Assembly: GCF_026891935.1 (NCBI RefSeq)
Contig: NZ_JAPTGC010000002.1
Span: 62,001-126,000, forward strand
Direction: 5' to 3'
DNA: 64,000 nt
DNA from: Methanocorpusculum vombati
Lineage (GTDB): Archaea; Halobacteriota; Methanomicrobia; Methanomicrobiales; Methanocorpusculaceae
Under the pieces are notes generated by a model, which was given only the letters and a program-made list of their open reading frames with translations, did not search any database and was not told the DNA's origin. The translations under genes were made by a program, and so were the position numbers. This document shows positions 34,922-43,048 of this stretch, in pieces. Every line of letters begins with the position of its first letter. Positions within the stretch are counted from its first letter, which is position 1.

Positions 34922-35074
34922 TTACACCTTCAGAGTGCTGCGTCTCCAGTTGCGTCTGCACGGGTGGGACACAACGGTACGCTTGGTTTTGATCATGACC
35001 CAGGCAGGAACGCGGCGGTTCTGCTGGGTTGCCTTTGCAAGACGAATCTTACGAGCTTTAGTAAGTTTGCTCAT
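34922..35074 (-). CDS. rpl39e: 50S ribosomal protein L39e
   Basis: The 50-residue, highly basic protein begins [20 protein letters not shown] and continues with [13 protein letters not shown] and the WRRSTLKV C-terminus, characteristic of L39e. It lines the ribosomal exit tunnel. The gene was found directly from the bases. Its start is 2 bases after the PP-loop gene stop and its stop is 5 bases before L31e. Confidence 0.94.
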   Translation of the reverse strand: MSKLTKARKIRLAKATQQNRRVPAWVMIKTKRTVVSHPCRRNWRRSTLKV

Positions 35075-35076
35075 GG

Positions 35077-35670
35077 TTAATCACCATTCTTTTTTCGAAG
35101 GATCAAAGACTGTTCATGGTTTTTCGGGAAGAGCGGCACATAGTCAATCCCCCGCCGAACCATTTCGGCCCTGATCTCACTTTCGAAATCACCGTTTGGA
35201 ATCGTCCCTGTTTCGCCGTAGGCGATCTCAAAGGACCGTTCACATAACCGGATAATCTCTTTTTTTCCGATGCCAAGCAGAGGCCGCACATAGCTGACCC
35301 CGTACTTCATCTCAAGGCTCTGTACTTCGGAACTTGTCCGCATCGGGACCCGGTCATCACGACGGGTTCCGTCGGCGACCACCTCATATTCCTGCGCAAG
35401 TGCACAGAGAGACCGTCGGTGGATTTCATTGATGGCATCTGCAGGATGCCCGTCGTCAACAATTCTGTTGACAACCTCATCAAGGAAACCTGGCGCAAAG
35501 GTGTGTTTCTTCCAGGGGAAACCTGTTGCCTTTGCCGCCGCCTCAATGGAAGGAACTGCATGGCAGGAATCAAACACGAATGTTATCAGCTCCACCTCAT
35601 AGTCCCGCGCAAGCAGAACTGCGGCAAGCGTACTGTCCTTGCCGCCGCTGTAGAGCACACCCGCTTTCAT
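35077..35670 (-). CDS. PP-loop ATP-binding protein (asparagine synthase-related, archaeal conserved)
   Basis: The 197-residue protein has the PP-loop [20 protein letters not shown] at the N-terminus, followed by an alpha hydrolase-type core with [19 protein letters not shown]. This suggests ATP-dependent adenylation of a small substrate or RNA base. The exact reaction is unknown. It overlaps the PDCD5 stop (ATGA) and is 2 bases from L39e, so it is part of the ribosomal operon. A tRNA or rRNA modification role is a guess from context. Confidence 0.8.
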   Translation of the reverse strand: MKAGVLYSGGKDSTLAAVLLARDYEVELITFVFDSCHAVPSIEAAAKATGFPWKKHTFAPGFLDEVVNRIVDDGHPADAINEIHRRSLCALAQEYEVVADGTRRDDRVPMRTSSEVQSLEMKYGVSYVRPLLGIGKKEIIRLCERSFEIAYGETGTIPNGDFESEIRAEMVRRGIDYVPLFPKNHEQSLILRKKNGD

Positions 35671-35999
35671 CCAACCCTGCGGATATTGAATTCCTTTTTC
35701 TGCGGAACAATCTGCGAGAGCAGCTGCTTGAGCTGGTCATCAGTAATTTTCTGACGCAGGCGTCCCGACTGGGCGAGAGCGACAATCTGCTGCTCGACTG
35801 CGGCGGCAAACTCAGGCTTGGTCAGCTTGATAGTATTCAGCCGCTCACGGGCTTCAGGTTCCATTGCCTGCATGAGAACAGACTGAATCTGTGCCTGCAT
35901 CTGCTGCTGGCGCTGAGCCTGTTCCTGTTCGGCCATCTGCTGCTGCTGGAGCTGCATCATGCGTTGCCGGCGGATTTCTGCGAGTTCATCGTCTCCCAT
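35667..35999 (-). CDS. PDCD5-family DNA-binding protein
   Basis: The 110-residue protein has an N-terminal charged, Gln-rich helix (AEIRRQRMMQLQQQQMAEQE) and a three-helix core (LNTIKLTKPEFAAAVEQQIV, KITDDQLKQLLSQIV). The family is conserved in archaea and eukaryotes, and archaeal members bind DNA in vitro, but the role is unclear. It lies between S19e and the PP-loop gene, the conserved order. Confidence 0.92.
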   Translation of the reverse strand: MGDDELAEIRRQRMMQLQQQQMAEQEQAQRQQQMQAQIQSVLMQAMEPEARERLNTIKLTKPEFAAAVEQQIVALAQSGRLRQKITDDQLKQLLSQIVPQKKEFNIRRVG

Positions 36000-36032
36000 T
36001 TCTGGTCACCATTCTGTTTTGTCAGATATTCG

Positions 36033-36482
36033 TTAGTACTTTGCAAGGCCCGGAACTTCCTTGACTGCTTCTTCCTTTAAGGAGTGGGCGATGTTGTCAA
36101 GGAACTTGCGGCCTTTTGCGGAAACGTTGCGGCCGCCGGTAACTTTCTCGATGTAACCGGCTGCTTCAAGCTGCTGCATGACTTTTCTTGCGATGCTGCC
36201 GCTTCCCTTTCTAAAGTGGGACGGCTTGGAACCGCGGTCCTGCATACCGCCATAGACCGAGCGCATACGCTCGACTCCGATCGGGCCGTCAACATAGATA
36301 CGACGCAGCACTGCTGCGGAACGGATGTACCACCAGTCTGGATTTTCCGGTGGCATCTGCTTGTGTACTCCCGTTTTTACGTACTCGGACCACTCGGGTG
36401 CCTTGATTTCGGACTCGTTCTTGAGTTCCTCAGCAACCTTTGCGATGAGTGCATTGGCAGGGATGTCAAATACTGTAGTCAT
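36033..36482 (-). CDS. rps19e: 30S ribosomal protein S19e
   Basis: The 149-residue protein, [20 protein letters not shown] with [20 protein letters not shown] and a C-terminal winged-helix-like part ([20 protein letters not shown]), is S19e. It takes part in small-subunit assembly. The frame extends to 36551, but the ATG at 36482 has GAGG upstream and gives the normal N-terminus. It heads the run S19e-PDCD5-PP-loop-L39e-L31e-aIF6-L18Ae-PfdA. Confidence 0.95.
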   Translation of the reverse strand: MTTVFDIPANALIAKVAEELKNESEIKAPEWSEYVKTGVHKQMPPENPDWWYIRSAAVLRRIYVDGPIGVERMRSVYGGMQDRGSKPSHFRKGSGSIARKVMQQLEAAGYIEKVTGGRNVSAKGRKFLDNIAHSLKEEAVKEVPGLAKY

Positions 36483-36664
36483 AGACTTTTCCTCACTGTA
36501 AGCCCGTACCTTTCGGCACGATTTGGTTGCATGAGATACTCTCTGCAACACATGACATTAACAGTCTGTATCAATTGGTGTCCGGACAATAAATAAGTTC
36601 GGGAAAGTGAGAGTTTGTGCCATTTTATTCAGGGGTTTCCCGGAAAAAGAAAAAGTGAAAAAAA

Positions 36665-37015
36665 TTATTTTTTCTCAAGATAAAAGGACTTGATCCGATC
36701 CCGTGCCGACTGCTTCCTCACCGGTTTCTTTCCTTTCACCGGCGTTGCCACAGGAAGTTTGCCCCGGTTCTTTGCACCGAGAACCACCATTCGGCCGCGG
36801 GAGTCCAGTACCTCTGCCGACGTTTTCTGGGCAAGCTCAAGAATTTCTTCTTCATCAAGGTCACAGCTCTGCAGCCATTTGATCTTGATAACTTTTCTTG
36901 CTTCCAGCTGGCGGCGAGTTTCCTCCACCAGATCCTCGGTGCAGCCGTTTTTACCAACCCAGATCGTGGGTTTTAATGTTTGAATATAAGATTCTGTATC
37001 GGATGATTTGGGCAC
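36665..37015 (-). CDS. YhbY/CRM-domain RNA-binding protein
   Basis: The 116-residue protein has a CRM domain: LKPTIWVGKNGCTEDLVEET, then EARKVIKIKWLQSCDL, with the GxxG-like RNA-binding surface and AEVLDSRGRMVVLGAKNR. The C-terminus is strongly basic (KGKKPVRKQSARDRIK). Family members bind pre-ribosomal RNA. It lies upstream of S19e in the same direction, with a 180-base gap, as in many archaea. A ribosome assembly role is likely. Confidence 0.88.
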   Translation of the reverse strand: MPKSSDTESYIQTLKPTIWVGKNGCTEDLVEETRRQLEARKVIKIKWLQSCDLDEEEILELAQKTSAEVLDSRGRMVVLGAKNRGKLPVATPVKGKKPVRKQSARDRIKSFYLEKK

Positions 37016-37163
37016 GTGTGGTATTCCCTCGTGCCGTATATATTAGACAGTTGCGGAGATAAGAGTTCCCCTCCCCAAACATGGTCACGGTCTCCGCGGA
37101 AAAGAGAAGTGCCTACATCAGAATAGGAAAAAAAGATTTTTTAGAGCGGAATCCACGTCATTG

Positions 37164-38879
37164 TCACATTACCTGGGGCATCAGGTCTTCGACCTGCTGC
37201 CACCCGTCCAGCGGGATGGTCTCCAGCATAATCGAACTGCCAAGACACCAGTCATCACCCTGCGGCTCAACATATACCAGACAGATCATACTCTCCTGCG
37301 TCGTGGAATTCGTAACCCCGAGATAACAGTATCCTCCGCCGGCGCGGCCCAGCATCGCGATCTCCCGCATGGTGGATGCCCCGTGCATATCCGTAAAGTA
37401 GAACGCATCTGCACCAACCATCTCCGGATTCAGAACGTCCATCAGAATAGTGCCGTTGTAGTTCATCGCAAACAGATTTCTGTGATCCGCCAGCAATGAT
37501 GAATCAGGATTCATAAATTCCTGAAATGCAGCCTCTTTCCCATGGATCAGAATATAACTGGATGCATTATGTACTGTACTGAGCACCACATTACGTTTGG
37601 ACGGATCAATCTTCACAGTATGATCCAGAATCGACTGACTTACCACAACGAACCATGTATCATCAACTGGCAAGACATAAAGAATGCATAACACTGCCAG
37701 ACCCGGTTCTCCGGACTGAACCGGAGCATACATGTACGTGTACCCGCCGCCCTGCCAGGCCCGGAACCGCTCGGTTGCAACCGGACGAAGACCATAGGAG
37801 TCACGGAAGTTCAGCATATTTTCCCCGGCATACTGCGGGTTAAATCCGTCGTAAAGGGAAGTGCCGTTGAAATCGTAGGCAAAGTACCGCAGTTTCTCAC
37901 TGGCAAATATCCCCTGCGGATTTGCAAGTTCGGCGAGTGTCTGTTCCTGTCCGTGTTCGGATGCATAGAGATAGAGATTCGCCGTCGCGTTATGGACGTC
38001 CGTGGAATACCGGTTTACCGGCTCAAGCGGAATATCCGAGCGCAGCTCCGCAGTACTCAGGATGAGACGCATTTCTCTGCCGTCTACCTCCGCAGTTGTC
38101 CATACGGCAATGCGCCCGGAGGATGCAGAGAGACGGATAGCACCTTCCTTTTCATCAAGAATCTGCCGGATCACCGATTCCGATACGCCGCGACGGATGG
38201 TTGCGGAGTCCAGAACATTGTCCCCGACATAGGTAGTACTGGGTGACGAGAGAACCAGTCCGTCCGTAAAGACAATCCACGGACGGTAGGTGGTATCATT
38301 GTAACTCCGGGAACCGGGGAACGAGGTGTCGCTGATCAGCTCTCCCGGCCACAGGGCAATACAGGCATACCCCTTATACGTATTGGCAGAATCATAGATC
38401 GGTGCCGCAAAGCAGACCACTTCACCGTAGGCAGGGGAGTAAATCGGGCCGACAAATAAAACGGACCGGTTCACAAAGGAATCTGCATTGATATCCTTTA
38501 ACTCCGAACGCGAAACCAGGGAATACAAACTGGCCAGCGGGGCACTGCGGCCCACAACCCCGGTATCCTGTACATAACAGACACCTGCTGAAGCCGGGAC
38601 AGAGAGATACAGATCGCGGAGAATCACATCGAGCCGGGGGTCTCCCTGTTCAACTCCGGAAAGAGCATCGGCTGTTGTGAGCAGTGCAGTACGTATCCGT
38701 GTTGTCTGGGAGAGGAAGGAGTGATGAAAATCGGTAAGATTTGCATTGAGTTCCGGCGCAACATTCACCGGTTCATCCACACTATTTGAGGCCGGCAAGA
38801 TGACGAGCATCCCATATCCGGCTGCGCATACGGCAAACAGGATAACCACAGTGAAAAACAACCATCCACGACGATTCAT
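37164..38879 (-). CDS. Extracytoplasmic multi-Cache protein, membrane-anchored
   Basis: The 571-residue protein has one N-terminal membrane helix (residues about 7-28, WLFFTVVILFAVCAAGYGML) and an extracellular part. A double-Cache-like region (residues about 50-290) has VVCFAAPIYDSANTYKGYAC. Two single-Cache-like repeats follow, marked FAYDFNGTSLYDG with QGGGYTYMYAP, and FAMNYNGTILMDV with AGGGYCYLG and CLVYVEPQGDDWCLG. No cytoplasmic output domain is present. It is 97 bases downstream of a pilin-like gene in the same direction and may share its transcript. Ligand binding is inferred from the fold. Confidence 0.78.
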   Translation of the reverse strand: MNRRGWLFFTVVILFAVCAAGYGMLVILPASNSVDEPVNVAPELNANLTDFHHSFLSQTTRIRTALLTTADALSGVEQGDPRLDVILRDLYLSVPASAGVCYVQDTGVVGRSAPLASLYSLVSRSELKDINADSFVNRSVLFVGPIYSPAYGEVVCFAAPIYDSANTYKGYACIALWPGELISDTSFPGSRSYNDTTYRPWIVFTDGLVLSSPSTTYVGDNVLDSATIRRGVSESVIRQILDEKEGAIRLSASSGRIAVWTTAEVDGREMRLILSTAELRSDIPLEPVNRYSTDVHNATANLYLYASEHGQEQTLAELANPQGIFASEKLRYFAYDFNGTSLYDGFNPQYAGENMLNFRDSYGLRPVATERFRAWQGGGYTYMYAPVQSGEPGLAVLCILYVLPVDDTWFVVVSQSILDHTVKIDPSKRNVVLSTVHNASSYILIHGKEAAFQEFMNPDSSLLADHRNLFAMNYNGTILMDVLNPEMVGADAFYFTDMHGASTMREIAMLGRAGGGYCYLGVTNSTTQESMICLVYVEPQGDDWCLGSSIMLETIPLDGWQQVEDLMPQVM

Positions 38880-38976
38880 GTAATCGGAGTATCATCTACG
38901 CCGTAGAAAATAAATCTACCGTCTGATGAAAAAATATCCGGAAAAATTTTTCGGGACACTCTCGAAAAAAGGGATG

Positions 38977-39423
38977 TTAGCTGAACTGCAGCCGGACATA
39001 ATTGACAATGTCGGTTGTGCCGTCATCAAACTGTGCTTCAATGATCACGAAGGCAGAACCAAACACTCCTGCTGCAATGTCGGGAAAGACAATGGTCTCC
39101 CCGGTACCGGGGAATGTTCGGAACACGGTCTGTTTTCCCTCAGCGGCCCCGTCAATGTAGGCACAGATTCCCGTGACATGGCGTGCATCATCGCTGCCGA
39201 TCACCGTAATCATCACATCATTCCCGGAGACACGGGCGGTAACATCCACATTGGCATGGGAGATATCAGCTATCTCAGTCATCGCACAGAGGCCGACAAA
39301 GATCAGTACCGCAACAATTCCTATAGCGAGAAGCACCACGATCACAGGGGATAAGGAGACACGGGAACCGGACTGCTTCACAGAGTACAGATAGTCAAAC
39401 CGGGCTGATGCATTCAGGGTCAT
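38977..39423 (-). CDS. Pilin-like single-pass protein paired with a Cache gene
   Basis: The 148-residue protein has a hydrophilic N-terminus of about 22 residues, one hydrophobic helix (SPVIVVLLAIGIVAVLIFVG) and a beta-rich outer domain. That domain has VDVTARVSGNDVMITVIGSD and ends YVRLQFS. The SPVI-plus-hydrophobic pattern and the following domain resemble archaeal type IV pilin N-terminal (Pilin_N) proteins. No cleavage site is certain. Its ATG overlaps the TGA of the upstream Cache gene (ATGA), so the two products are probably made together and may interact. Confidence 0.7.
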   Translation of the reverse strand: MTLNASARFDYLYSVKQSGSRVSLSPVIVVLLAIGIVAVLIFVGLCAMTEIADISHANVDVTARVSGNDVMITVIGSDDARHVTGICAYIDGAAEGKQTVFRTFPGTGETIVFPDIAAGVFGSAFVIIEAQFDDGTTDIVNYVRLQFS

Positions 39424-41123
39424 GATGCACTCCCGGCGGAAACGTCATACGCATCCAATGAAATGGCACTGGCAATACACCACGTATCATTCACCGGCTC
39501 CACGTACGTAAGGTACAGCATATGCTGATGTGTTACGGGATTTTCAGATTCAATGTAGAGATAGCCGCCTCCGGTACGCGCAACCATCACAACCTCACGA
39601 ATGGGAGAGTTTCCATAGGAGTCGGTGTGGTAAAACACATCCTTTCCGACATTGCTGCGGTTCGTTTCATCAGCGAGGAGTGTGCCGTTATAATCCAGGG
39701 CAAACAAATGTGTATCTTCTTTCACCAGAGGATCCGTTGCGTCCATCATTTTGGCAAGAGCTGCCTCCCTGCCAAAGGCAAGAACGTACTCCTGAGCAGC
39801 CTGAACCGTATGGACAACTTCCGTGCGCTTGGTCATGTCATAGGTAACTGAATGATCCTGAACAGGACCGTCAACACCGATAAACCAGTTTTCATCAACC
39901 GGCATGACATAGGCAAGACCCAGACGTGCCTGTTCATCGGTGTAGGGATACTTCAGATAGTAATGAACGTACCCGCCACCCTGCATGCACCGGTTGATCA
40001 TACTGGTGACACTCAGCATACTGTACGCATCGCGGTAGTTTGTCCGGTCCATTCCTACGCCGTATGTCTGGGAAGGCATGGACAAGAGTGTTCCGTTCAT
40101 GGAAAATGCAAAGACATCATATCCGGGTGTCGCAAACGGCCCGGAAGGATTGTTCATCGCATTAAGTGTCAGTTCCCTGCCGTTTTCAAATGCGTACACC
40201 AGCATTGACTCGGCAATGGATTTCAAATTGTCCGGAGTTACAATGGTATCCGGGAATAAAATCTGCGATACGTCATATGAGTAGTCATCCAGAACCAGCC
40301 GTATATCCTGACCACCAAAGGAGACAGTTGTCCATACCCCTGTCTTTTCCACAACTTCAGTACAGCTCAGATCATACCCGGTATAGTTCATGGCGCCGGA
40401 CGGTTTCTCCACCACCGCCCGCACTCCGGTGAGAACAGAAGGCTCACTCACGAACATCGGGTCAGTATAGATATTCTGACCGATCAGACCGGCATCCGGG
40501 TGGTACAGGTACGTGCCGTCGTCATTGATGACCCACAGTTCATAGTCCGTTTCTTTGAAGTACGGGGTGCCGGGCGTCTCGTTCAGCAGAAGAGCCGGGA
40601 GGTGTGCTATGCAGACAAATCCGTTGTAGGTTTTGTCCTCCGCATAGACCGGAACTGCAAAGCACAGCACCATACCGTAGGTTTGGGAAACAAGGGGACC
40701 TATCATCAGAACATCGTGTTCCGCAAACGAGGATTCATTGAGAGCAGCAATCTCCGGGGCGGCCAGAAGTACTGACATGGAATAGACAGGTTCACGGCAG
40801 ACAGAACCATTTGCATCAACCCAGACAATTCCCGCAGCATCCGGATACTGATCATAATAGGTGCGGATCAGATCACCTGCCCGGGGATCGTCAGGAGTAA
40901 GACCGGTAAGGTCTCCGGAGAGATTTTTCAGAACGGATTCAATATTTGAAGTGTGCGCCTGCACATCCGAGGCAAACTCCTGGGAAGATTCCTGCATCTC
41001 CAGCGGAGCATCAATATACCGCGGCCCGGGGTACGACAGGTGCATCAGAAGAACAGTACCGATACACACAATGACCAGAAGGAGCAATGCCGCCAGGGGA
41101 ATGGAATAATGTCGGGCAGCCAT
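39420..41123 (-). CDS. Extracytoplasmic multi-Cache protein
   Basis: The 567-residue protein has an N-terminal membrane helix (SIPLAALLLLVIVCIGTVLL) and three Cache-like sensor regions. The first contains GMVLCFAVPVYAEDKTYNGF. The second has FAFSMNGTLLSMPSQ and QGGGYVHYYLKYP. The third has FALDYNGTLLADE, TGGGYLYIES and LTYVEPVNDTWCIASAISL. The ATG at 41123 lies about 33 bases after GATATATT, suiting a leaderless start; an ATG at 41153 is possible. It overlaps the pilin-like gene by four bases, forming the clearest Cache-pilin unit of the array. Confidence 0.78.
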   Translation of the reverse strand: MAARHYSIPLAALLLLVIVCIGTVLLMHLSYPGPRYIDAPLEMQESSQEFASDVQAHTSNIESVLKNLSGDLTGLTPDDPRAGDLIRTYYDQYPDAAGIVWVDANGSVCREPVYSMSVLLAAPEIAALNESSFAEHDVLMIGPLVSQTYGMVLCFAVPVYAEDKTYNGFVCIAHLPALLLNETPGTPYFKETDYELWVINDDGTYLYHPDAGLIGQNIYTDPMFVSEPSVLTGVRAVVEKPSGAMNYTGYDLSCTEVVEKTGVWTTVSFGGQDIRLVLDDYSYDVSQILFPDTIVTPDNLKSIAESMLVYAFENGRELTLNAMNNPSGPFATPGYDVFAFSMNGTLLSMPSQTYGVGMDRTNYRDAYSMLSVTSMINRCMQGGGYVHYYLKYPYTDEQARLGLAYVMPVDENWFIGVDGPVQDHSVTYDMTKRTEVVHTVQAAQEYVLAFGREAALAKMMDATDPLVKEDTHLFALDYNGTLLADETNRSNVGKDVFYHTDSYGNSPIREVVMVARTGGGYLYIESENPVTHQHMLYLTYVEPVNDTWCIASAISLDAYDVSAGSAS

Positions 41124-41492
41124 AGTATAGTTACTTGTGCGTTCAGAAATCATATCAATATATCTGGAGATTTGCGGCTGCTTAGTTCAAGTCCGGTTTC
41201 TGACAGCCGTCGCCATTCATCGATCCGTTGCCCACGATCCACAAGGCAGATCAGTGCTCACCGCTCCGCGGGAAGACACAAACTTTACAGAAGAAAAAAA
41301 ACATCACAGAATTTCCATTCAACGTATTATTTCCGTGTTGTTAGGCCACGCAGCGGCGAATGAAGCAGGCTGAAAGGCATGCGGTTAGTATAGAGTTCCG
41401 TGATGTTTTTAGAGTGTTTGGTGTTTTCTGTGGGTCTCAGGCCTTTATGGACAACGCCGCAACATCCCCTAAATTGAAAAAAGGAGATCAGT
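41124..41492. other. 369-bp gene-free region before the Cache gene
   Basis: It contains the TATA-like GATATATT near 41157-41164, read on the minus strand, for the Cache gene at 41123. No recognisable protein lies in the remainder. It separates the 39-41 kb Cache-pilin unit from the pilin-like gene at 41493. Confidence 0.55.
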
Positions 41493-41936
41493 TCAGGAGA
41501 ATCGCATGCGGGCATATTTAATAACCCTCTGCGTTCCGTCCAAAAATTCTGCATCCACAATGATAAATGCATAGCCGGTCACATCCTTTGCAACACCGGC
41601 AAACTGTATAGGAGTTCCCATCTGCGGGTTCTGCAAAGAGGAATTTGCATCAGAAGGAGCATAACCGTCAACAGATACGCGAAGCCCGGTGATCGGGTTG
41701 GCATGGCCGTCTGCAATAAGCGTGATCAGAACATCATTTCCGGATACCTGGACAAGTACATCAACTCCTTCCGAGGATGTACCGGCAATCTGTCCCATCG
41801 CAAAGAAACCGGCAACCACAAGTCCGATGATAATCCCCATTATCAGGAGAACGATGATAACCGAGGAAAAGGATCCCGTGCGGGAGCTGCTGCTGGGCCG
41901 GAGATAATAACCATTTTTTATCGCTATAAGTTGCAT
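41493..41936 (-). CDS. Pilin-like single-pass protein (partner Cache gene degraded)
   Basis: The 147-residue protein has a short hydrophilic start, one membrane helix (SSVIIVLLIMGIIIGLVVAG) and the outer domain VDVLVQVSGNDVLITLIADG. Its C-terminal part, IQFAGVAKDVTGYAFIIVDA and YARMRFS, is almost identical in places to the gene at 42562, showing recent duplication. It resembles archaeal Pilin_N proteins. The gene 30 bases upstream is only an internally deleted Cache relic, so this copy may be an orphan. Confidence 0.68.
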   Translation of the reverse strand: MQLIAIKNGYYLRPSSSSRTGSFSSVIIVLLIMGIIIGLVVAGFFAMGQIAGTSSEGVDVLVQVSGNDVLITLIADGHANPITGLRVSVDGYAPSDANSSLQNPQMGTPIQFAGVAKDVTGYAFIIVDAEFLDGTQRVIKYARMRFS

Positions 41937-41966
41937 ATTTCCATCTTGAAAAAGAATATTTTTCAG

Positions 41967-42359
41967 CTATCTAAGAGTAAGGCCCTCGGTATTCAGCGGA
42001 TCGGCGTGATACATGGTGTTTGAACCGTCCATATCCTGCGTTGTTCCCTGCCGGGCAACCGCCGCACTGTCGGCGTGTTCCGACATTTCCCGCATACCCA
42101 AAACTCCACGGGTATGGGGAAATGCAAAAATATCCGGACCGGCAGATCCTGAATCTGCCGGAGAGGAGAAAACTGTTTCATTGTTTGTTGTTCTTCGAAA
42201 AGGATCATTCTCCTGGGATGAACTGTCCGGGACATCAGATACAAATGAAAGATACAAAGTATTTTTGATTTCAGTATCCGCGGACAAACGGGTGTGACCG
42301 GAAGCCCCGATAACAGTTGCGGACGGGATAAAAACAGATACAACACCCCATTGATTCAT
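41967..42359 (-). pseudogene. Internally deleted relic of a multi-Cache gene
   Basis: The frame of 130 codons joins two ends of a Cache protein. Near its start NTLYLSFVSDVPDSS resembles ENLYLFPVSNAPPEV of the gene at 43049. Its end, FAFPHTRGVLGMREM and then NTMYHADPLNTEGLTL, resembles FGFTNAHGVSSMREL and NTMYLFYVEPVNNEWCLI from the far C-terminus of that protein. About 440 residues between these parts are absent. A short expressed protein cannot be excluded, since the frame remains open, but loss of both sensor cores argues for a relic. Confidence 0.7.
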
Positions 42360-42561
42360 ACGATTGTCTGTTTGAAATATTACCGTAATACAATATAAAT
42401 ATGACGCTCCCAACGGAGGTACACCTTTATTCCTGAACATCATAGGCTGAAATTCGATCAACGAGATCATTCGTAGGCAAAAACAAATTTGGGTGCAACG
42501 CCATTCCTAACGGGCACGGCAGATACATTTTGTCTCTGTTTGAAAAACGGGAGGAGGGAAT

Positions 42562-43041
42562 TCAGGAAAACCGCATGCGTGCGTACTCAATGATCGTCTG
42601 TGTCCCGTCAGTAAACGTTGCTTCCACGACGACAAATTCATAGCCGGTCACATCCTTTGCAACGCCGGCAAACTGAATGGAACTTCCCACCAACGGATCG
42701 TGAACAACAGACGGGTTGGGGAGAGAATGCCCGTCAACATATACATTCAGACCGGTAATCTGATTCACTTTGCCGCCCGGCAGAAGGGTGACCTGAACAT
42801 CGTTTCCGGCAAGCTGGACGACTACATCAATTCCCTCCGAAGAGGTATCTGCAATCTGGTCAATCACAACGAAACCGAGGGTCACCAGTCCGATGATGAT
42901 ACAAAGTATCAGCAGAAGAATGATAACCCGTGACTGGGGAGCTGTGCGATTTGGCGAGTCTGAAACCGAAATATTGAGGGGCGGGGATTTTATGCGGGAG
43001 CTACCACTAAAACAGGAGTGATAGCTATTTTCTGCCGCCAT
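42562..43041 (-). CDS. Pilin-like single-pass protein paired with a Cache gene
   Basis: The 159-residue protein has a 45-residue hydrophilic start, a hydrophobic helix (RVIILLLILCIIIGLVTLGF) and an outer domain. That domain has VDVVVQLAGNDVQVTLLPGG and IQFAGVAKDVTGYEFVVVEA, ending YARMRFS. It is closely related to the gene at 41493. The ATG at 43041 lies after GGGAGGT and 7 bases after the stop of the Cache gene; an upstream TTG at 43065 is less likely. A pilin-type or pseudopilin-type role is inferred. Confidence 0.7.
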   Translation of the reverse strand: MAAENSYHSCFSGSSRIKSPPLNISVSDSPNRTAPQSRVIILLLILCIIIGLVTLGFVVIDQIADTSSEGIDVVVQLAGNDVQVTLLPGGKVNQITGLNVYVDGHSLPNPSVVHDPLVGSSIQFAGVAKDVTGYEFVVVEATFTDGTQTIIEYARMRFS

Positions 43042-43048
43042 GAGTGAT

